64,000 bases of DNA from Rapana venosa (taxonomy: Eukaryota; Mollusca; Gastropoda; Neogastropoda; Muricidae): the NCBI GenBank assembly GCA_028751875.1, contig CM054140.1, positions 9,037,955 to 9,101,954 on the forward strand. The letters are read 5' to 3'. Within the stretch, counting starts at the first letter, position 1; every line of letters starts with the position of its first letter. The position numbers and the translations under genes were made by a program. Shown piece after piece: positions 24,501 to 39,900 of the stretch. A model generated the notes under the pieces. It saw only the letters and a list, made by a program, of their open reading frames with translations. It made no database searches and was not told the DNA's origin.

Positions 24501-27500
24501 TGCTGTTATGCAATATTTTCCCCGGGGTATGAAACAGGATTTTTTTAAAAACACTTCAAACCTTTGCTTTGGTTAATGATGAAATCTGAGTGAATCATGT
24601 GTCAATTCAGCCAACTCCTAGCAAATCTATGAGGAGTGATGCATACAGACTGATCGCCTTTTTTATTCTTCACAATGCACAACCAGTGATACATGAAATA
24701 TCTACTGTGCATGATTGTCGATCACTGATGCTAGCCAGGTCTGTGCAGTCTGGTTACATTCACCTTTCTCTGGGGATATACCATTCTTCTCTGGGGATAT
24801 ACTGTCTTTCTCTGCGGATATAACGGTCTTCTCAGGGGAAATACTGTCTTTCTCAGTGGATTACTGTCTTTCTCAGGGGAAATACTGTTTTTCTCAGAGG
24901 AATATATTGTCTTTTTCAGGGGGAATACTGTGGTCAGCTGATGAAACAAGGAATAAGATCTTAACCAAAAACTTTCCTCTACATCCCCCCCCACCCACCC
25001 TTTGTGCTTGTTCTTTAAAATATAATGCTTTAGGGGCCAACATAAACAACACTGACTTTACATTGCACACCTGGAGTTAAGTCCCTAATTGGTCCTCTTC
25101 CACCATGCCCTGTTTTGTTTTGTTTTTTACCAAAAGCTTTATCAGGAGCTGGGTCAATAAATTTGATCTGATTTTAAGCACAAGTTCTCAAATCTGTGAT
25201 CTCTTTTTAAGCCCAAATTCTCAAATCTGTTATCTCTTTTTAAGGCCAAGTTTTACAATCTTTCTGAAAAGCATCATTCAGCTGACTAACTGACAGAAGA
25301 GCTCCATTGCTCTATCATTTTACTGCACATCATTCACTGTAAACATTATACCTGCATATTTCTGTTGAATCCAGAGGAACAAATTATCAAGATCATAGCC
25401 TATCAGGGTGCATTCATAACTGAAGCAGCAAAAAATCTTTTAGCAGGTGCATTGTTACATTTTACCACAGAGGCATTGCCCAAGAGACATTGCTTAATTT
25501 AACACCTAGACAAGCAAAAGATGGTTCATTCTGTATTTTATTGCAATATCTCACAATGATTTTAACAACAATCATCCCGATTCAATAGTTTGGTAGCTGC
25601 TATGTTAAAAATTGCACTACAGCATATCCATGTTAATACTTTCTTTTGTTTCTTGAGTAAAACTTTTTTTTTTTAAACCACACACACAGAGATATGTGTT
25701 ATATCTTGTAATACACCAAGTTATTTAGGTTCATCAGCACACGCGAATTAACATCTTTTGAAATCACAAAATGGTTACAAACATGTTACCAGGTTAGCAA
25801 TGAAGCTACACCAATCCCTACAGACTTGTATTTACTAAACTAGACACCATCTGGCACAGGTATACTCCCAACTCCGGTGAGTCATAAAATCTCTTAGAAC
25901 AGTCAGCACACTGTATAAACTATAAGAATATACTTGCAAAGTTCTATAAATGCAAAACCTTCAACTTACATCTCCTTTCATTTTTAAAAAATATAAAACA
26001 AAGCAAAAATGTATCTATTTCTTTGACTTGACAATCAACAGAGAGAAGAAAAAAAACCACATTTGATCTTGGCTCTGATCCTGCCTCAAGTTCTACGGAG
26101 CGGAAGATGCTGAACGTAAGCTTCACAAATATGACAGATACGAATAGATCCACCTGCAAACAGGAAACCACAGACTCTTTCAGAGGAATGGGATCAGGAG
26201 AGAGGGTCCATGCTAGCTCAGTAACTGGCGGCAGCACTAGCAAGCAGCACACGGCAAAGTCGCAGGGTTGGAAACCAGACAGTTTCTGTCAAATCATTCC
26301 CTGAAAAACCCTCACCATTCAAATAATCCATCAGTTTTTCTTCTCTGGCTATCATGGACGAAACTGGTGTATAACTGGTCTGGAATTGCTCCCTAGTTAA
26401 AATATTAAGTTCCCTGAAAGTGTACTTTTTTTTTCTTTTTAAAAAAAATTGGCTGGCTTATTGGAATACAAATAAGACAAAAATCTAGCTACAGGTAGAT
26501 CCTGCCCTGTCATCCTCAACAAAGTGAGGAAGTTTCTATACAAAAGCATGCTGAATTATGCAAGGTATACCTTGGAACCTTAGGACAGAATCAAAGTATT
26601 CCTCTTTCTATTTTCCAATATGCCAAATGGACACTTTTATGTTTTACAAGTCCTTCCACACATCCTGACATTGATTTGAGTTTTAGTAATGGCAAAAGAG
26701 AACTAGTTTCGCACACACACACACACACACAAAACACACACACATGGTCTCACACACACACACACACACACACACAGTCACACACACACATATACACACA
26801 CAGTGAATATTACTGTTGCTATGCACTATGGCACGCTAAACAGGACAAACCTTAATAACCAAAATTTGGCCCAGGCCAAAAGCTGTGTCAGGTTATTGAT
26901 GTCAGCTAATTGCCAAGGCCTACATTAAAATGTTGTTATGTTTAAAATGTTGTGTTGAGATTGCCTTCAGCCATGACAAGCTCTTAACATAACAACCTGC
27001 ACTCTCCTTTATAGGAGAAAAAATCCTCTGAAGTCGGAGTATGGCTGCCTATGTGGCGAGGTTCTTGAAAATAGTCGTACACGCAAACTTCTCAACCGGT
27101 GTACTTCCTATCTCACAGTGATTCCCAGGTGGAATGAGTGAGTCAGAGTGCACGTTCTGGGTGACCCCCAGGGTGTAAAGCTGGGAAACGCACAACAACA
27201 ACAACAACCAAAATGTGCTGAGAGGTTGCTCACAGCTCACTCAAGCAATCTTTTTTTTCACTGCAAAGGAGTATTTACCCCTAATAATTGATAAACATTT
27301 GTGTAAGTTGACTCTTTTCCTACAGGTAACCCGCTACAGGGTAACCAACCATCTACTAACCCTTCCCTCTGTATCACCCACTAGAGGGTTACAGAAACAT
27401 ACAAATGTGCACAAAGCACATGTACTGAGAAAGAGGGGTATGTCATAGGGATAGTGCTAGAGACTCATGATAAGTCTCCACCTTTTTGATCAAAAAATTA

Positions 27501-28286
27501 TTCCACAGAAACGTTTCCCTTCATAACATTAGTAAGGAGCGCAGATGAAATAGGGCCAAAGACTGCAAAAATTTGCCTCAAACCTTTATCGACTTCAACA
27601 TGACTGAAAACTGACAGCTCAATGCTAACTCTGAAATCATAGAGTTTCACAGCATATGTTCAGCATTCCCAAGTTTCTGATAAGCTTCCAAGTGCTATAA
27701 AACCCCCAATCCGAGCTGTTAATCATCCACATGAGAAAGGCAGGCCTCCCAGCAATACTGACACAGTGTACAGCAACCTGACACAGCACAGATGTGCAAC
27801 TGTTCCTGAGAGCTAAATGGCAGAGTTATACAGTAATGTTGGTTCAGATTAGCAGCTGTCATTCTTGCTAAATGGCAGAATTATACAGTAATGTTAGTAC
27901 AGACAAGCAGCTGTCATTCTTGCTAAATGGAAGAATTATACAGTAATGTTAGTACAGACAAGCAGCTGTCATTCTTGCTAAATGGCAGAATTATACAGTA
28001 ATGTTAGTACAGACAAGCAGATGTCATTCTTGCTAAATGGCAGAATTATACAGTAATGTTAGTACAAACAAGCAGCTGTCATTCTTGCTAAATGGCAGAA
28101 TTATACAGCAATGTTAGTACAGACAAGCAGCTGTCACTCTAGCTAAATGGCAGAGTTATACAGTAATGTTACTGTCACTGATCGGGAAATGCAATAGCTA
28201 TGCAGTAATGTTAGTATAGATTACTGTGACAGAGTTTATCAAATAGCCTAGTTCACGACTACCATTTCTCAGTCCATTCTCTCTCT

Positions 28287-28353
<67 letters not shown>

Positions 28354-30873
28354 GTTTTTGTGCAGATGTTAACAGTAGTGCTATATTTTCAGGGACTGGG
28401 ACACATTTGAATGATAACAATATGATGTCCTTTAAATTGGGCTTTTTTTTTTAATTTCAAGGATGATGGAATAAAGCGCTCATGTGCTTTCTTGCATCCA
28501 GTCCCAAATCACTAGAGCCTTTGAACTCCCTAACAGACTTTAGTCAACAAAAACCAACAAACAAAAACAGATGAAGACAATAAATTGAATTAAAGGTTTG
28601 AAAAATGCACAATGCCACAAAAGAAAAATAACTGATTTCACAAAGACATTTACTGAGAAAGCTGTTACAATCAAATGCACACCAAAAAAATTGCACAGGT
28701 CTATCTTAAAAAATGGTGACATTCTTTTCTAATGTCAGGCAGGTCATTACACACAAGACATGCGCTGTTTCTGTATTAAAAATTGTGGAGCAACCTTTTT
28801 AAAAAAACACACAACAAAAACAGATTTTGCAAATATCACACAAAACAAAATAGAGTGACCAATTGAGTAGGTAATCTGAAAAAAAATGACTGACCTACCA
28901 GCATAAAAGAAAGTGCTTGGGAAAGCGAAGGATAATGTCATGGCTGCACATTGCCTTGTTTTAAATCCATGAATCATCGCTTTCTGTTTCCTTCCACAGT
29001 TGCAGCAATGGCACTTTAATAAAATACTGCTGTAAAAATCTGATACTGAAATAACCCCCCCCCCCCCCCCCCCCAATAAAAATATATATATATGTTCACA
29101 TACATACTTTGACTTCTTTTCCTTACACTAATCCAGATCTTGCAACACATCTGTTATCATATCAAAACAGATCATAATCATGACAAAAGCCCATAAGAAA
29201 AAGAAGGCTGGCTCACATTGTTAAGTCCTCCATCTGCACATGTTCTACACTGCCCTATTCTCCTATTTCAGGCCGACTCTTCTCTCCTTCAATCCTTCTT
29301 CAGCCTTCTTTCTTTCAAACTGCTGCAAACACTTGACTGGTATAGTAAGCTGCACATGTGCTCTTTGTGGTCTGAACTTTTCAGTTTTACCAATTGCATG
29401 GCATGAAAGCAATCACTATCATCATCTGTCTACTCTTATTTTCTTTTCTCAAAAAATGAATATTAACAGTCACCAACTTTACACTAAAAGCTTTCAGTGA
29501 GAAAATCTGCATAATCAAATACATTGAACAGCTTATCTTGTAAGTAAAGGTGTTCCCATGACCTATGCGGTCATTGGGAGTGATATGTCAGAGGCCTCAG
29601 CTTCTCCAGGGGCAAGTATATTGAGGGCGGTGCCTATCTCCTCTCCCTTGCTGCTTTACCATCCCTGACCGTAAAGAGGGCAGACGCCCATTTACAGCTG
29701 GGTGAACTGGGGGACTGTACTGAAGCCAAGGCAAGCAAACAGTCACTCATCCACTTGGTAACCATGCTTAATGTTGCTTAACCTCAGCTTGGGGAAAGTG
29801 AGCCATCACATCCCCTTAACCTCTCTTATGAAGTACAGTAAATTTAGAAATGGCATGGGTCAGTATTCAGGACCATTATGTCTGCTATGCATGTTGGTCT
29901 AATGCAGTAGTATGAGATAAAGTGATATCTGACTGAGTTCATTACCCAACAAGCTTACATTAAGGACAGGTAAGGCTTTAGTCACACAGTACTGAGTAGG
30001 ATCAAGACAGATTCTGAAATGCATTACTTACATACAAATCATGACATATCAGCTGCCATAACTGATCCCAGTGTTTTCAAAATGTTGAAAAGAACTGTAG
30101 CATTTGTTGATTGTACCCAGCCGCTCATGAAAATTCATGAATGAATTCCTACACACCACATCATGAACAAAACTGGGGTACAATGACAGGGGTTCTAGGG
30201 ACACCCCAACAGAAGCTGAAAAACAAAAATCTGGTCTCTTTACACAGGCCCCTCACCCCTTCCCGCCACCCCCCAAAAAAAAAAAAAAAATTCACATGCC
30301 CACAGAGTAATGATGTTTTTTTCATAAAAATGAATATGTATGTGTACCATGAAATTCAAAAGCACACACAAAAGAAATGCCACTGATTCAGGATAATGCA
30401 GAGTGTACAGTAGCTGCACAGAGAGTACAGGTTTCTTTTCAGCAACCCAAAGAAGGAACAACAAGCTTGCAAGGGAAGATATTCATTTTTGCAGAGCTAC
30501 CTCTAAGTATGATAATTTGGGAAGACACAGGAAGAATAATGGCATGGGTACAGTGATGCTTCAAACAGAACACACCAAAAACCAAATAAATAAAACCCCA
30601 AGAAATATTACCATATAAACATCGAAAAAAAGGAAGCATTTACACAACAGTTCTTTCCTTTAAACAAAAAAGATAAAACTCATGCAACAGCTTGTTCTCA
30701 CCTGACTTAAAATCTGCCCATTCTTTCAACAACCAAAAAAAGAAGAAATGAAATAAAAACAACATTCACAAGAACAATCTGCGGCATTCTCTTTATGAAA
30801 GAAAACCATATATTACTTCAACAACAAAGAAAGCAAAAAAGGAGAAAAACCAAAACAAAATCCATGCACACAC

Positions 30874-30949
<76 letters not shown>

Positions 30950-33900
30950 TAAAACAGAGTGGTTAAGTAAACAAGGAAATCACACTGTTTTATCACAGCC
31001 AAACTGCCACACTTGATGTTAAAGCTGTTATACACAGCACACTGCCGGGATGGGGGAGGGGGGGGGGGGAAGAGGGGGGGGGGGGGAGTGTGTTCATGTG
31101 CAAAGCCAGGTAACTGAAAAAAACATTGGGGGACAACTTCTCTCCCCTGACAAGGGACTGAACTTCCCATCAGCATGCCAGACTTGCCTTCAGATCGACT
31201 GAATGGTCCCGGTAGATATGCCCGACATGTTGCTCAATTCCCTATCAAGCTTTCCGCTTTGTTGACCAAGCTTCTCTCATGACAACTCTCCATTTCATGC
31301 CTGAGACTCTATTCATTTTCCACTTCTTTTTTTAAAATGTGTTTTTTAAATTTAATTTCCTATCTTAGTTCACAGAATGGTTCATACTGATCATTCTCTG
31401 AAGAATTTGTCTTTCTGTGAAACCTAAGTATGATGTGGTATGTGCAGAAACAAGATACAAAACTGATGGACTTCTCTGTTTTCAATTTCATATCGCTGGA
31501 CTTTTTTCCTTTCATTCTCTCGCTCCCATCGGATACTGCTGGTGCTATTGACCCCTGGTGAGTGTGGGGTGCGGCCAGTCTTGTGGTCATTGGCTGTACT
31601 GAGGGCAAGCAGAGCTGAAGTGACCAGACAACTGGGTATTCAAGCTTATCTGTCATACAGCTGAAGCTACAGTTGAGGTTTTGGTGAGATATCTTTTAAA
31701 CAAAAAATTTTTTTTATTCAATCCATCAGCTTACATGAACAGATGGGTTTTGGGGTTTTTCTTTTTCATTTTCAGCTACGTTGTTGTTGTTGTTGAGGTT
31801 GTATTATAGTCCCTGCGGAGATATCAAGCGCTTTGATTTGTTTTTGCAAGATATAGCGCTATATAAATTCCATTCATTATAATTATTATTATTATATCCA
31901 ATTTAGGGACTGTGGTCGCAAGTCATCCCACTTTGGCGCCATGGGCCACCATAAAAAATAGTACAATTCTTGAAGCAACAGTTCTAGGTCTGCGCAAGCA
32001 TAAGGATGCTGCACAAGCCTGAGCAATTTTAACTGTTGGGACTATTTTGTTCTGCTCCCTCTGCTTTTCATCTTTTCGTTCTGTGAACTATATCTTTTTC
32101 CTCATTTTTCTGTCTGTGAACTATATTTGTTTTCCTTCTTTTTCCTTCTGTGGACTATATTTGTTTTCCTTCTTTTTCCTTCTGTGGACTATATTTGTTT
32201 TCCTTCTTTTTCCTTCTGTGGACTATATTTGTTTTCCTTCTTTTTCCTTCTGTGGACTATATTTGTTTTCCTTCTTTTTCCTTCTGTGGACTATATTTGT
32301 TTTCCTTCTTTTTCCTTCTGTGGACTATATATTTTTTCCTCCTTTTTCCTTCTGTGGACTATATTTTTTCCTCCTTTTTCCTTCTGTAGACTAACTATAT
32401 TTTTTCCTCCTTTTTCCCTCTGTGGACTATTTTGTGCTCCCTTTCTTCTTTGTCTTGCCCTTCTTGTCTTTGGGTGGCTGAGGACTTGCAGCAGCCTGAC
32501 TCTCTGGCTGGGTGTTGGGGTGATCAAGGATGGGCGGTCGCTGGGTTGGAGGCGGCTGCCGGTTCCTTCCCGTCCTCGCGCTGGGTTCGGCAATTCCCTC
32601 CAAGTCCAAATGCAGATTGGGATCCCTTCCAGATGAGACCATGGGCTGTTTTCTCAAGGCCTGTTTGGCTTGAAGGCGCTCTTCCGTCCTCCTGACTTTC
32701 AAGGGCTGTGTCTGAGCTCCGGCGTTGGCTGTTCTTGGCACCTCACCTTGACTGTGTTTTTTGTCCTGGTGGATCAAAGGGTACGTGGACTCATGCGGGA
32801 CACCAAAGGGTTTTGTGTCTATGTCCAGCGGCTCTGCCATGTACATCCCCCGCTTGGAGTACAGGCTGGAGTAGGCAGGGTCATAGGGGTTGCTGGGCTT
32901 CCCATACACGCTGTTCAGGTGACGCCGGTAGGCCAGCAATCTGGGGTCTGTCAGGCTCTTTCTGAAGTATGGAAACACACTCTGTCGCTCTGACTTCTGC
33001 CTTTCTAACAGTACCCCGTTCTCATCCATGGGCCTTCCATAATAATCTACCCATCCGTGGGGCTTCTCTGACCTGACGATGACCAACCGTGCAGAGTTCC
33101 GACGGGGGACAACATCAGCCCGGTAAGGGAAGACATATTTTTTCCTTGGGCGAGTGATTGAGGACAGGTCAACATCCAAGGGTTCATCAGGGTTGCGGTC
33201 ATCTACGTTAGCCGCCTCTTCGATGGTATCTAGTCGCTCAGGCCAAAGGGACTCTAACGCCAATGGGGGCTCTGGAAATCCCTCCCTCACTGTTCTCTGT
33301 AAATCCACTTGTGAAGACCTCCTCAGAGGCTGTGGTCCCCCTGCAGGGGTGGGCAGAACGTTTTCGGGACCCCAGCGATCTTCTAAGGCATGTCTGGCAT
33401 TCTGTCTTTTGGTGGGATAGTCCAGGCGGACAAAAGCAGAGGTGTCTGCCTCGTAGGTGGGCACGGGGTTGGTCTGCACCCATTTGGACATGGTTCTGTA
33501 GGAAGGTGCAGGTTTGTACAGGGAAGGCTGCTGCTGCTGCTGGGTGTCTGGCTGCTTGTGAGTGGGGTGCTGGTGTGTGGTGGTTTGGTCATCTGGGGGA
33601 TGTTGATGTCTGGTGTTGGGTTCATCAGGGGGATGCTGATGTTTAATGGTGGGTTCATCATGGGGATGTGGCTGTCTGGTGTTTGGGTCATCATGGGGAT
33701 GCTGGTGCTTGGTATCTGGTTTATCAGGGGGATGTTGGTGTTTTGTGTTTGGCTCATCAGGGGGATGCTGGTGTTTGATTTTGGGGTCATGAAAAGGGGC
33801 CTCCTGCCTGGTGTGTGGGTCGCTAGGGGGAGGCTGGTGCCTGGAGTTGGGTTCTTGTGGGAGAGACTGGTCAGATGTGGGGAGCACATGGGGGGGAGAC

Positions 33901-36900
33901 TGGTGCCTGCGTGACTTGTGAGGGGAACCTGGGCGTGAGGCACTGTCAGGGCTCCTACCTTCCCGGTTATCTTTGCGACGGTTGCCGGAGATGATCTTCT
34001 GCTCCTGCAGCAGCATCAGCTGTCGCTGGAGGCGCTCGTTCTCCATCTCCAGGGCCAGTAGCGTGGCTGAGCCGTCCTTCTTGTCTGCCCACCAACACAA
34101 AGCCTCAGTCAACTCTTCAGACATTCATCACGGATGTGAGGATCACTTGTTCACAGACCTTTCTATACACAACAGCCTGAACAGAAAGCAGTGCACTGTG
34201 ACACAAGGTTTTGTGTCAGAGAACAAGACTGTGAAACTTCTTCGATACTTATCTGACGGTTTGAGTACAAAATATACTGACATTTTCTCATTACTGAAAG
34301 AGCATAATCATACACTTAACTTCAAATCAAAAACACTCAAAAGACATATACATGTTATAGAAGTATCCCATGATTGGAAGGTTTTAACAGGATGTGTAGA
34401 TCAGGTTATAACTTTAACAAAATAAGACAACAAAAAATACAGAGAGATCTTTATGAATCTGACAATAATTTCATGGTATGAGCCTAGTATAGGAGATATG
34501 AACTCAATGTACATAGAGGTCCCTCTCCCCCACTGTAGCATTCATGCCTACCCCTTGGTTTTTTGATCTGTACATGCTTCATGCTGTCGTCAATGGCTTG
34601 AGCCTCTGCAAGCATCTGAGCCAGCTGGGCCAGGATATCGGGATCATTTCCACCGTTCTGCAGATACGCCTGTCGTACAGCTCTGAAACCACACCCAACA
34701 TTGCTTATACACACACACACGCTGATGCCACTTTACATCCACTACTGATTGTCTTTCCTTGTTTACCAGAAATATTTAAGAGTGCATCAGTCTATTAACA
34801 GGCATTTTTAAAACCTCTTTTTCCTTACTTTTTTCAGTTTGTTTTTTGGGTCAGCATCTAAAGACAACAGAGTTGGGAGATTTTCTTACTTTTTCTCATC
34901 ATTTTGGGGGACAAGTATGATGGTTAGGCTGTTTTCAATTCAAACTATAACTGTCAGTTTTCAGTTAAAGCTAAAATCTTTCATTTGTCCATTCTTCATT
35001 ATCACACCAATTTAACAGCATTTTCAAAATTTCTTCCAACATAAAACAAAACAACAAAATATACGTATGGCTAAATCAATACATATTTCTTATCCTAGTT
35101 TGGGGAGGGAGGGGGGGGTTATATCATGTATACTTTGTTGAGGCAAGTCAGCTAAACCTCACAGGCCTGAAGCCAAAGCAAAGCTATAGTGGGCGCGGAG
35201 CTGCTTACATGATTTCAGCCACCAAGGAGTTTCCATAGAAGACAGGGTAGATGAAGTTCTTCTTGCCTGGTTCTGCTGCTGCATGCTGCTGGCTGCAACC
35301 ACAATGACAAGTGTCCTCCTAACTTCATTCACCCATAAACCATACAGCAAAAAAATAAATAAATAAATAAAACTGTCTTCAAGGATCTAGTTATCTAACA
35401 GAAGTTTTGTTCTGGTTTATCCTGTTTCATACTGTTTTGATCTGAAATGAAAGTCCCCCATGGGGATACCAGGGGCCTGTCAGTATAAATAGCATACCCA
35501 CATTCTGTGCTAGAAATTTTCTCTTTTCTATCCCTCTCTTTTATTTCTGCCTTACTCCTTTTCTTCCTCACACCTCCTCCTTCTCTATTTTCTGCCTTCT
35601 TGGTCCATTCTCCTGCCTTTTTTCCAGAAAGACTTAAAAGATAACAATTCTCTCTCATGCCGAAGTCGGATGTGCTGGGCCTGACTTGTCAAGCAATTAA
35701 TGCAGTGAGACGCATCTTTGCTCATATAACAGACATTAGTTGCTGTTGGAGCGTTCGATCAAGAAGACAAAGAATCTGGAATGAAAACCAAGGAAAACAC
35801 ATATTTTTCAAGCAAACATTTTACCTGCATATTCTCACATCCATTTTTTTTTCTTTTAAGGAACATAGTATCAAACAATATCTGTTCTTAAATCTCCTTT
35901 GAAAGTCCTGCTCCTTTTTTTCCCTTTTCACAAACAATAGATAACAGGACAGAGAAATAAGAATGAAGCAGAGAAAAGTGGTGGAATTTTTTTTTTATAA
36001 TGAATACGACTAGGTACAAGAAAACAACCTTGTTGAATGAACACAAGACTTACTAACAAGGCGATAAACAATGGCTGAGTAAATAAAAAGAAAGAAATAA
36101 AACAAATTTTTTTTTTAATCAAAGAATGGCTGAGTGTATGAAGAGGAGATTGGCATAATTGTGTTTAAAAAAAAAAAAATTTAAGATGGTAGATTGGAAT
36201 TATGAGGAGACTGGAAAAAGGCGACAATGCCATAAAGGCAGCAAAGACAATGACCATCAAAGAAAACAAAATGATGGAGAGAAAAGCATAGAAGGTATCA
36301 CTAACACCAGTGCTGACTCCACTCTCCCCAAAAGTCCTTTGGATGAGACTATAAACGGAGGTCCCGTGTGCGAACGTACGCAGAACATCTTGCACACATG
36401 TTAAAACCTGTTCTGCTTTTCGGAAGAGTAGGCAATTGTGTGCTGGTGGGAACGGGTGACAATATTGACAAAACTGCAAACACACATAGACTGGATGTTT
36501 AAAAAAAAGCACACAAGTGCTTATTCCATTATCCTCGAAATAAAAGAAAAAAGATACACCAAGGTGTCCCTCTGAACATAAACTATGTAGCTTTTCTGAT
36601 GCTATAAAGGATTAGAAAGGACACACCTCTAGACAACATTACTCCCATTTGAAAATCTGAAATTCCAAAACTTAAACGTTCTCTCTCCTAATACTTTCTT
36701 TTCAATCTACAGATTTCAAACCCCCAAAAACTGTATGTTCATACCTCAACTCACAAATGTCCATACTTCAAACAACAGAAACAGTCCCAGCTTCAACATT
36801 AACGATTCAACGATATACCCTGAACCAAAGAGAAATTCAAACATACACGACATTGATGGGACGCCGAGCTTCTGCTAACTGCAAGCGTAGCTCATTCAGC

Positions 36901-39900
36901 AGACGCTGGTTTCTGGCTTCCTGTTCTCTCAACTCGCGTAGCAGTTCGTCTGTAGAATTGTCTTTTACTGGGGGCCGCCGTGACAGTTCTTCAAGCCTGC
37001 GACGAATCTCTGCACAAGATAAACGCAGAGTATTGAGACAAGTTTATCAGTAACATATTTTGTAACATGTTCCAGTGATAGTAAAGGGAATACGGTTAAA
37101 GTTTTCTACTTTATACCTAATGGATTGCACATAGGATGCTTTCCACAGCTTCTGATGCCCTGTACATGGTCAGTAAAATGAATGAGCAAAGACGGTGTAG
37201 AAAGTAAAAAAGAAAACCATTACATAACAGCCTTTCCAATGCCTTAAGAACATTCTTTAACATCATTTTCGATACTTTGCTTTTTCTCTCAATACATTCT
37301 TCCTGCTTTTCTCCCTCTCATTCCCTATCTCTTGATCATTATTGCGTGATAAAGTTATAAAGTAATAAAATGCATTATAAACACTATTCTAACTTCCTCA
37401 CACATTTTGAAAGAAATATGAACAAAAGTAAAGAACTGAAAACAAGCAATAAGAAAAGATTCAATGAATAAACAGCATACCACATGTCAATCAGTTTCTT
37501 CAATCTTAGAAATGATTTATAAATAAAACCCAAACAAAACCCTCAACAGGCAATCAAACTCCCTAACATCACATTGTAACATAGACAAAATGAAAAGTGA
37601 AATCAAGCAAAACAATCTTAGGAGGCAGAATAGTGAAATAATCATTCTGCTATAATTCTAGATCTGTAAGAACAATAAAATTCTAAGAGGCAGAAGGGGG
37701 GAATGGAATAGCCTGGCGGCTAAAATGTTGCAAACTGCACTCACAATCTGCCAACCCAGGTTCAAATCCCGTTCAAGAGGATTTTTCCCCTGGAGATAAC
37801 ATCAGTGCCAACTCCACTTCCCCCAAATGTTCTTCAGATGTGACTATAAACCAAGGCTCATTGTGCAAACACACAGCGTGCGCATACGTTAAAATCTGTT
37901 CCACTTTTTGAAAAAGTAGGCCAGTCTCTGCCAGTGGGAATATATGACAAAACTGACAAAACCACACACACAAGGACTCGATGTAGAATAACATATGAAT
38001 ACTTATTCCAATAATAAATAAATAAATAAATAAATAAAGAGTGAACTGACCATCCCTTTGTCGTTCCAGGTCTCTGTTCTTGTTCTGCAGATATTCCATC
38101 TGCCGGCCATGGATCTCTGCCAGCTGCTGGACCTTGGGGTCTGCGTGGGGGTTGTAGCGTGGCGTCTCATTCTGCCAAACCAAACATCTCAGCATATTAA
38201 CACCAAACATTTCAGCACATTAACAGAGATTCCAGTCAGCACACACACACAGAGATTCCAATCAGTACACACACACCCACACAGAGGTTCCAGTCAGTAC
38301 ACACACACAGATTTTGGTCAGCATATACTCAGAGTCCAGTCAGCATATATACAGATATTCCAGACAGTGTATACACATAAATTTCTTACGATCAATCTGG
38401 GCTTGTCATGGAGGGAATCTTGGCAATGCAAAAAATATTCATGAATGTGTACAGACATTTTTGTTATTCCTAATACCCACATATGCAATTACAGTTTACA
38501 CATATGAAGAATCTATCACAATTGAAAACACAGCGTTTGATAACAAATTTCTTTGGATCATTCCCTAGATATGAAGGCTTGAAGAAAATTTGATACGATG
38601 ATGAGACATGTGATTCGCAGTGAATGACAGTTGTTCACTGTAATTATTATGACAAATGAAGCCAACCTCTGCTGACTTGTTCACTCACTTATCTACAATT
38701 CACTGCCAGTGGGTTTTTCTTCTAAAATTGATGGAAGTCAAGCAGGAGTACATCTGGTATACAAATGATATACATATGACAAGATTCTATATCTGCTTTC
38801 TCTCTGCTTTGTTCACAAAGATCAGAGCATAAATAATACAGAGTCTGTTACATCAGTATTACGACTATGAATATAAAGACTTTAGTGTCTCAAAAACAAG
38901 ACACATTTTATTGTACTCTCAGCAGTGATAGCACAGATTTATGTTCAATTTTTGTTTTGAATTAAGTTCAACTTTTTTTTTTTTAAAGATAACTGTTATA
39001 TAGAGCATACTATGAATGTCCGTATTATACCTCTCTCATTCACACATTCATGTATGTTCATGAATATACACATGCACAAACACATTCTCCTTCTCTAGCT
39101 TTCTCACATTCCCTTTTTTTTCTAACTCGATTATGCAAACAACTGTCAAAATAAGCAGTACCTTGCATTAAAAAAAAAGGTGCTTAAAACACTAGCCCAC
39201 TTTGAAAAAAAACAAACATTTTTTCTTCACACACACCCACACATCAACCAACAAATCAATACAACCAACATAAAGATGACCAACCTTGAATTAATGTGGT
39301 AATTTAAACAGAGTATTACACTAATACTGTCAGTTGATTACACTATCAGTTAACAATTAAGAACCTCAAACAAAAAACCTACCCTTTCCTCACAATAAAA
39401 AACCAATAAACTCCCAACAATAAACAAAACAAAACCCAAGTATGCAAAATGATAATTGATATAGTAAAAAATCAACAACAGGGCTACCAAATACAAAAAA
39501 GTAAAGAAATGATGAATAACACTTGGCATTACAAAGCCATTAAACTGCATTTCATTTACACCATATGATTTTTAAATGTTTGCATATTTGTGTGTGTATC
39601 TGTGACTGTGCTTATACATGCATAAGCACATACATAATAGGACCAACATGCTCATCAAATGTATTTGAAAATTAAACTTTTGATAAACTGTACCTCTCTA
39701 AACTCTTTTCAAAGATTCCCTATAATCGTATGTAACAAAAAAGCCCACACATTTGATTAGTAAAACAAAACAAACCACAAAAAAAGGAAAACATAAATGA
39801 CTCCATGCATGAACACCAAACCAAAAATGGTCTTCTTTTCAAAGAAACAACAAAAGGTATTAAAAAATAATAATAATAAATACATAAATAAAGCAAACAT

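Noticed and set aside
24715..25080. 121-codon plus-strand ORF with FSGDI repeats
   Set aside because: Chance frame through a minisatellite of about 24 bp.
32047..32636. Phe-rich plus-strand ORFs
   Set aside because: They arise from the 34-bp minisatellite and have no start context or homology.
33390..33914. 174-codon plus-strand Gly/Val/Met-rich ORF
   Set aside because: Antisense of the 33-bp coding repeat in the long CCDC17 exon; the repeat keeps several frames open.
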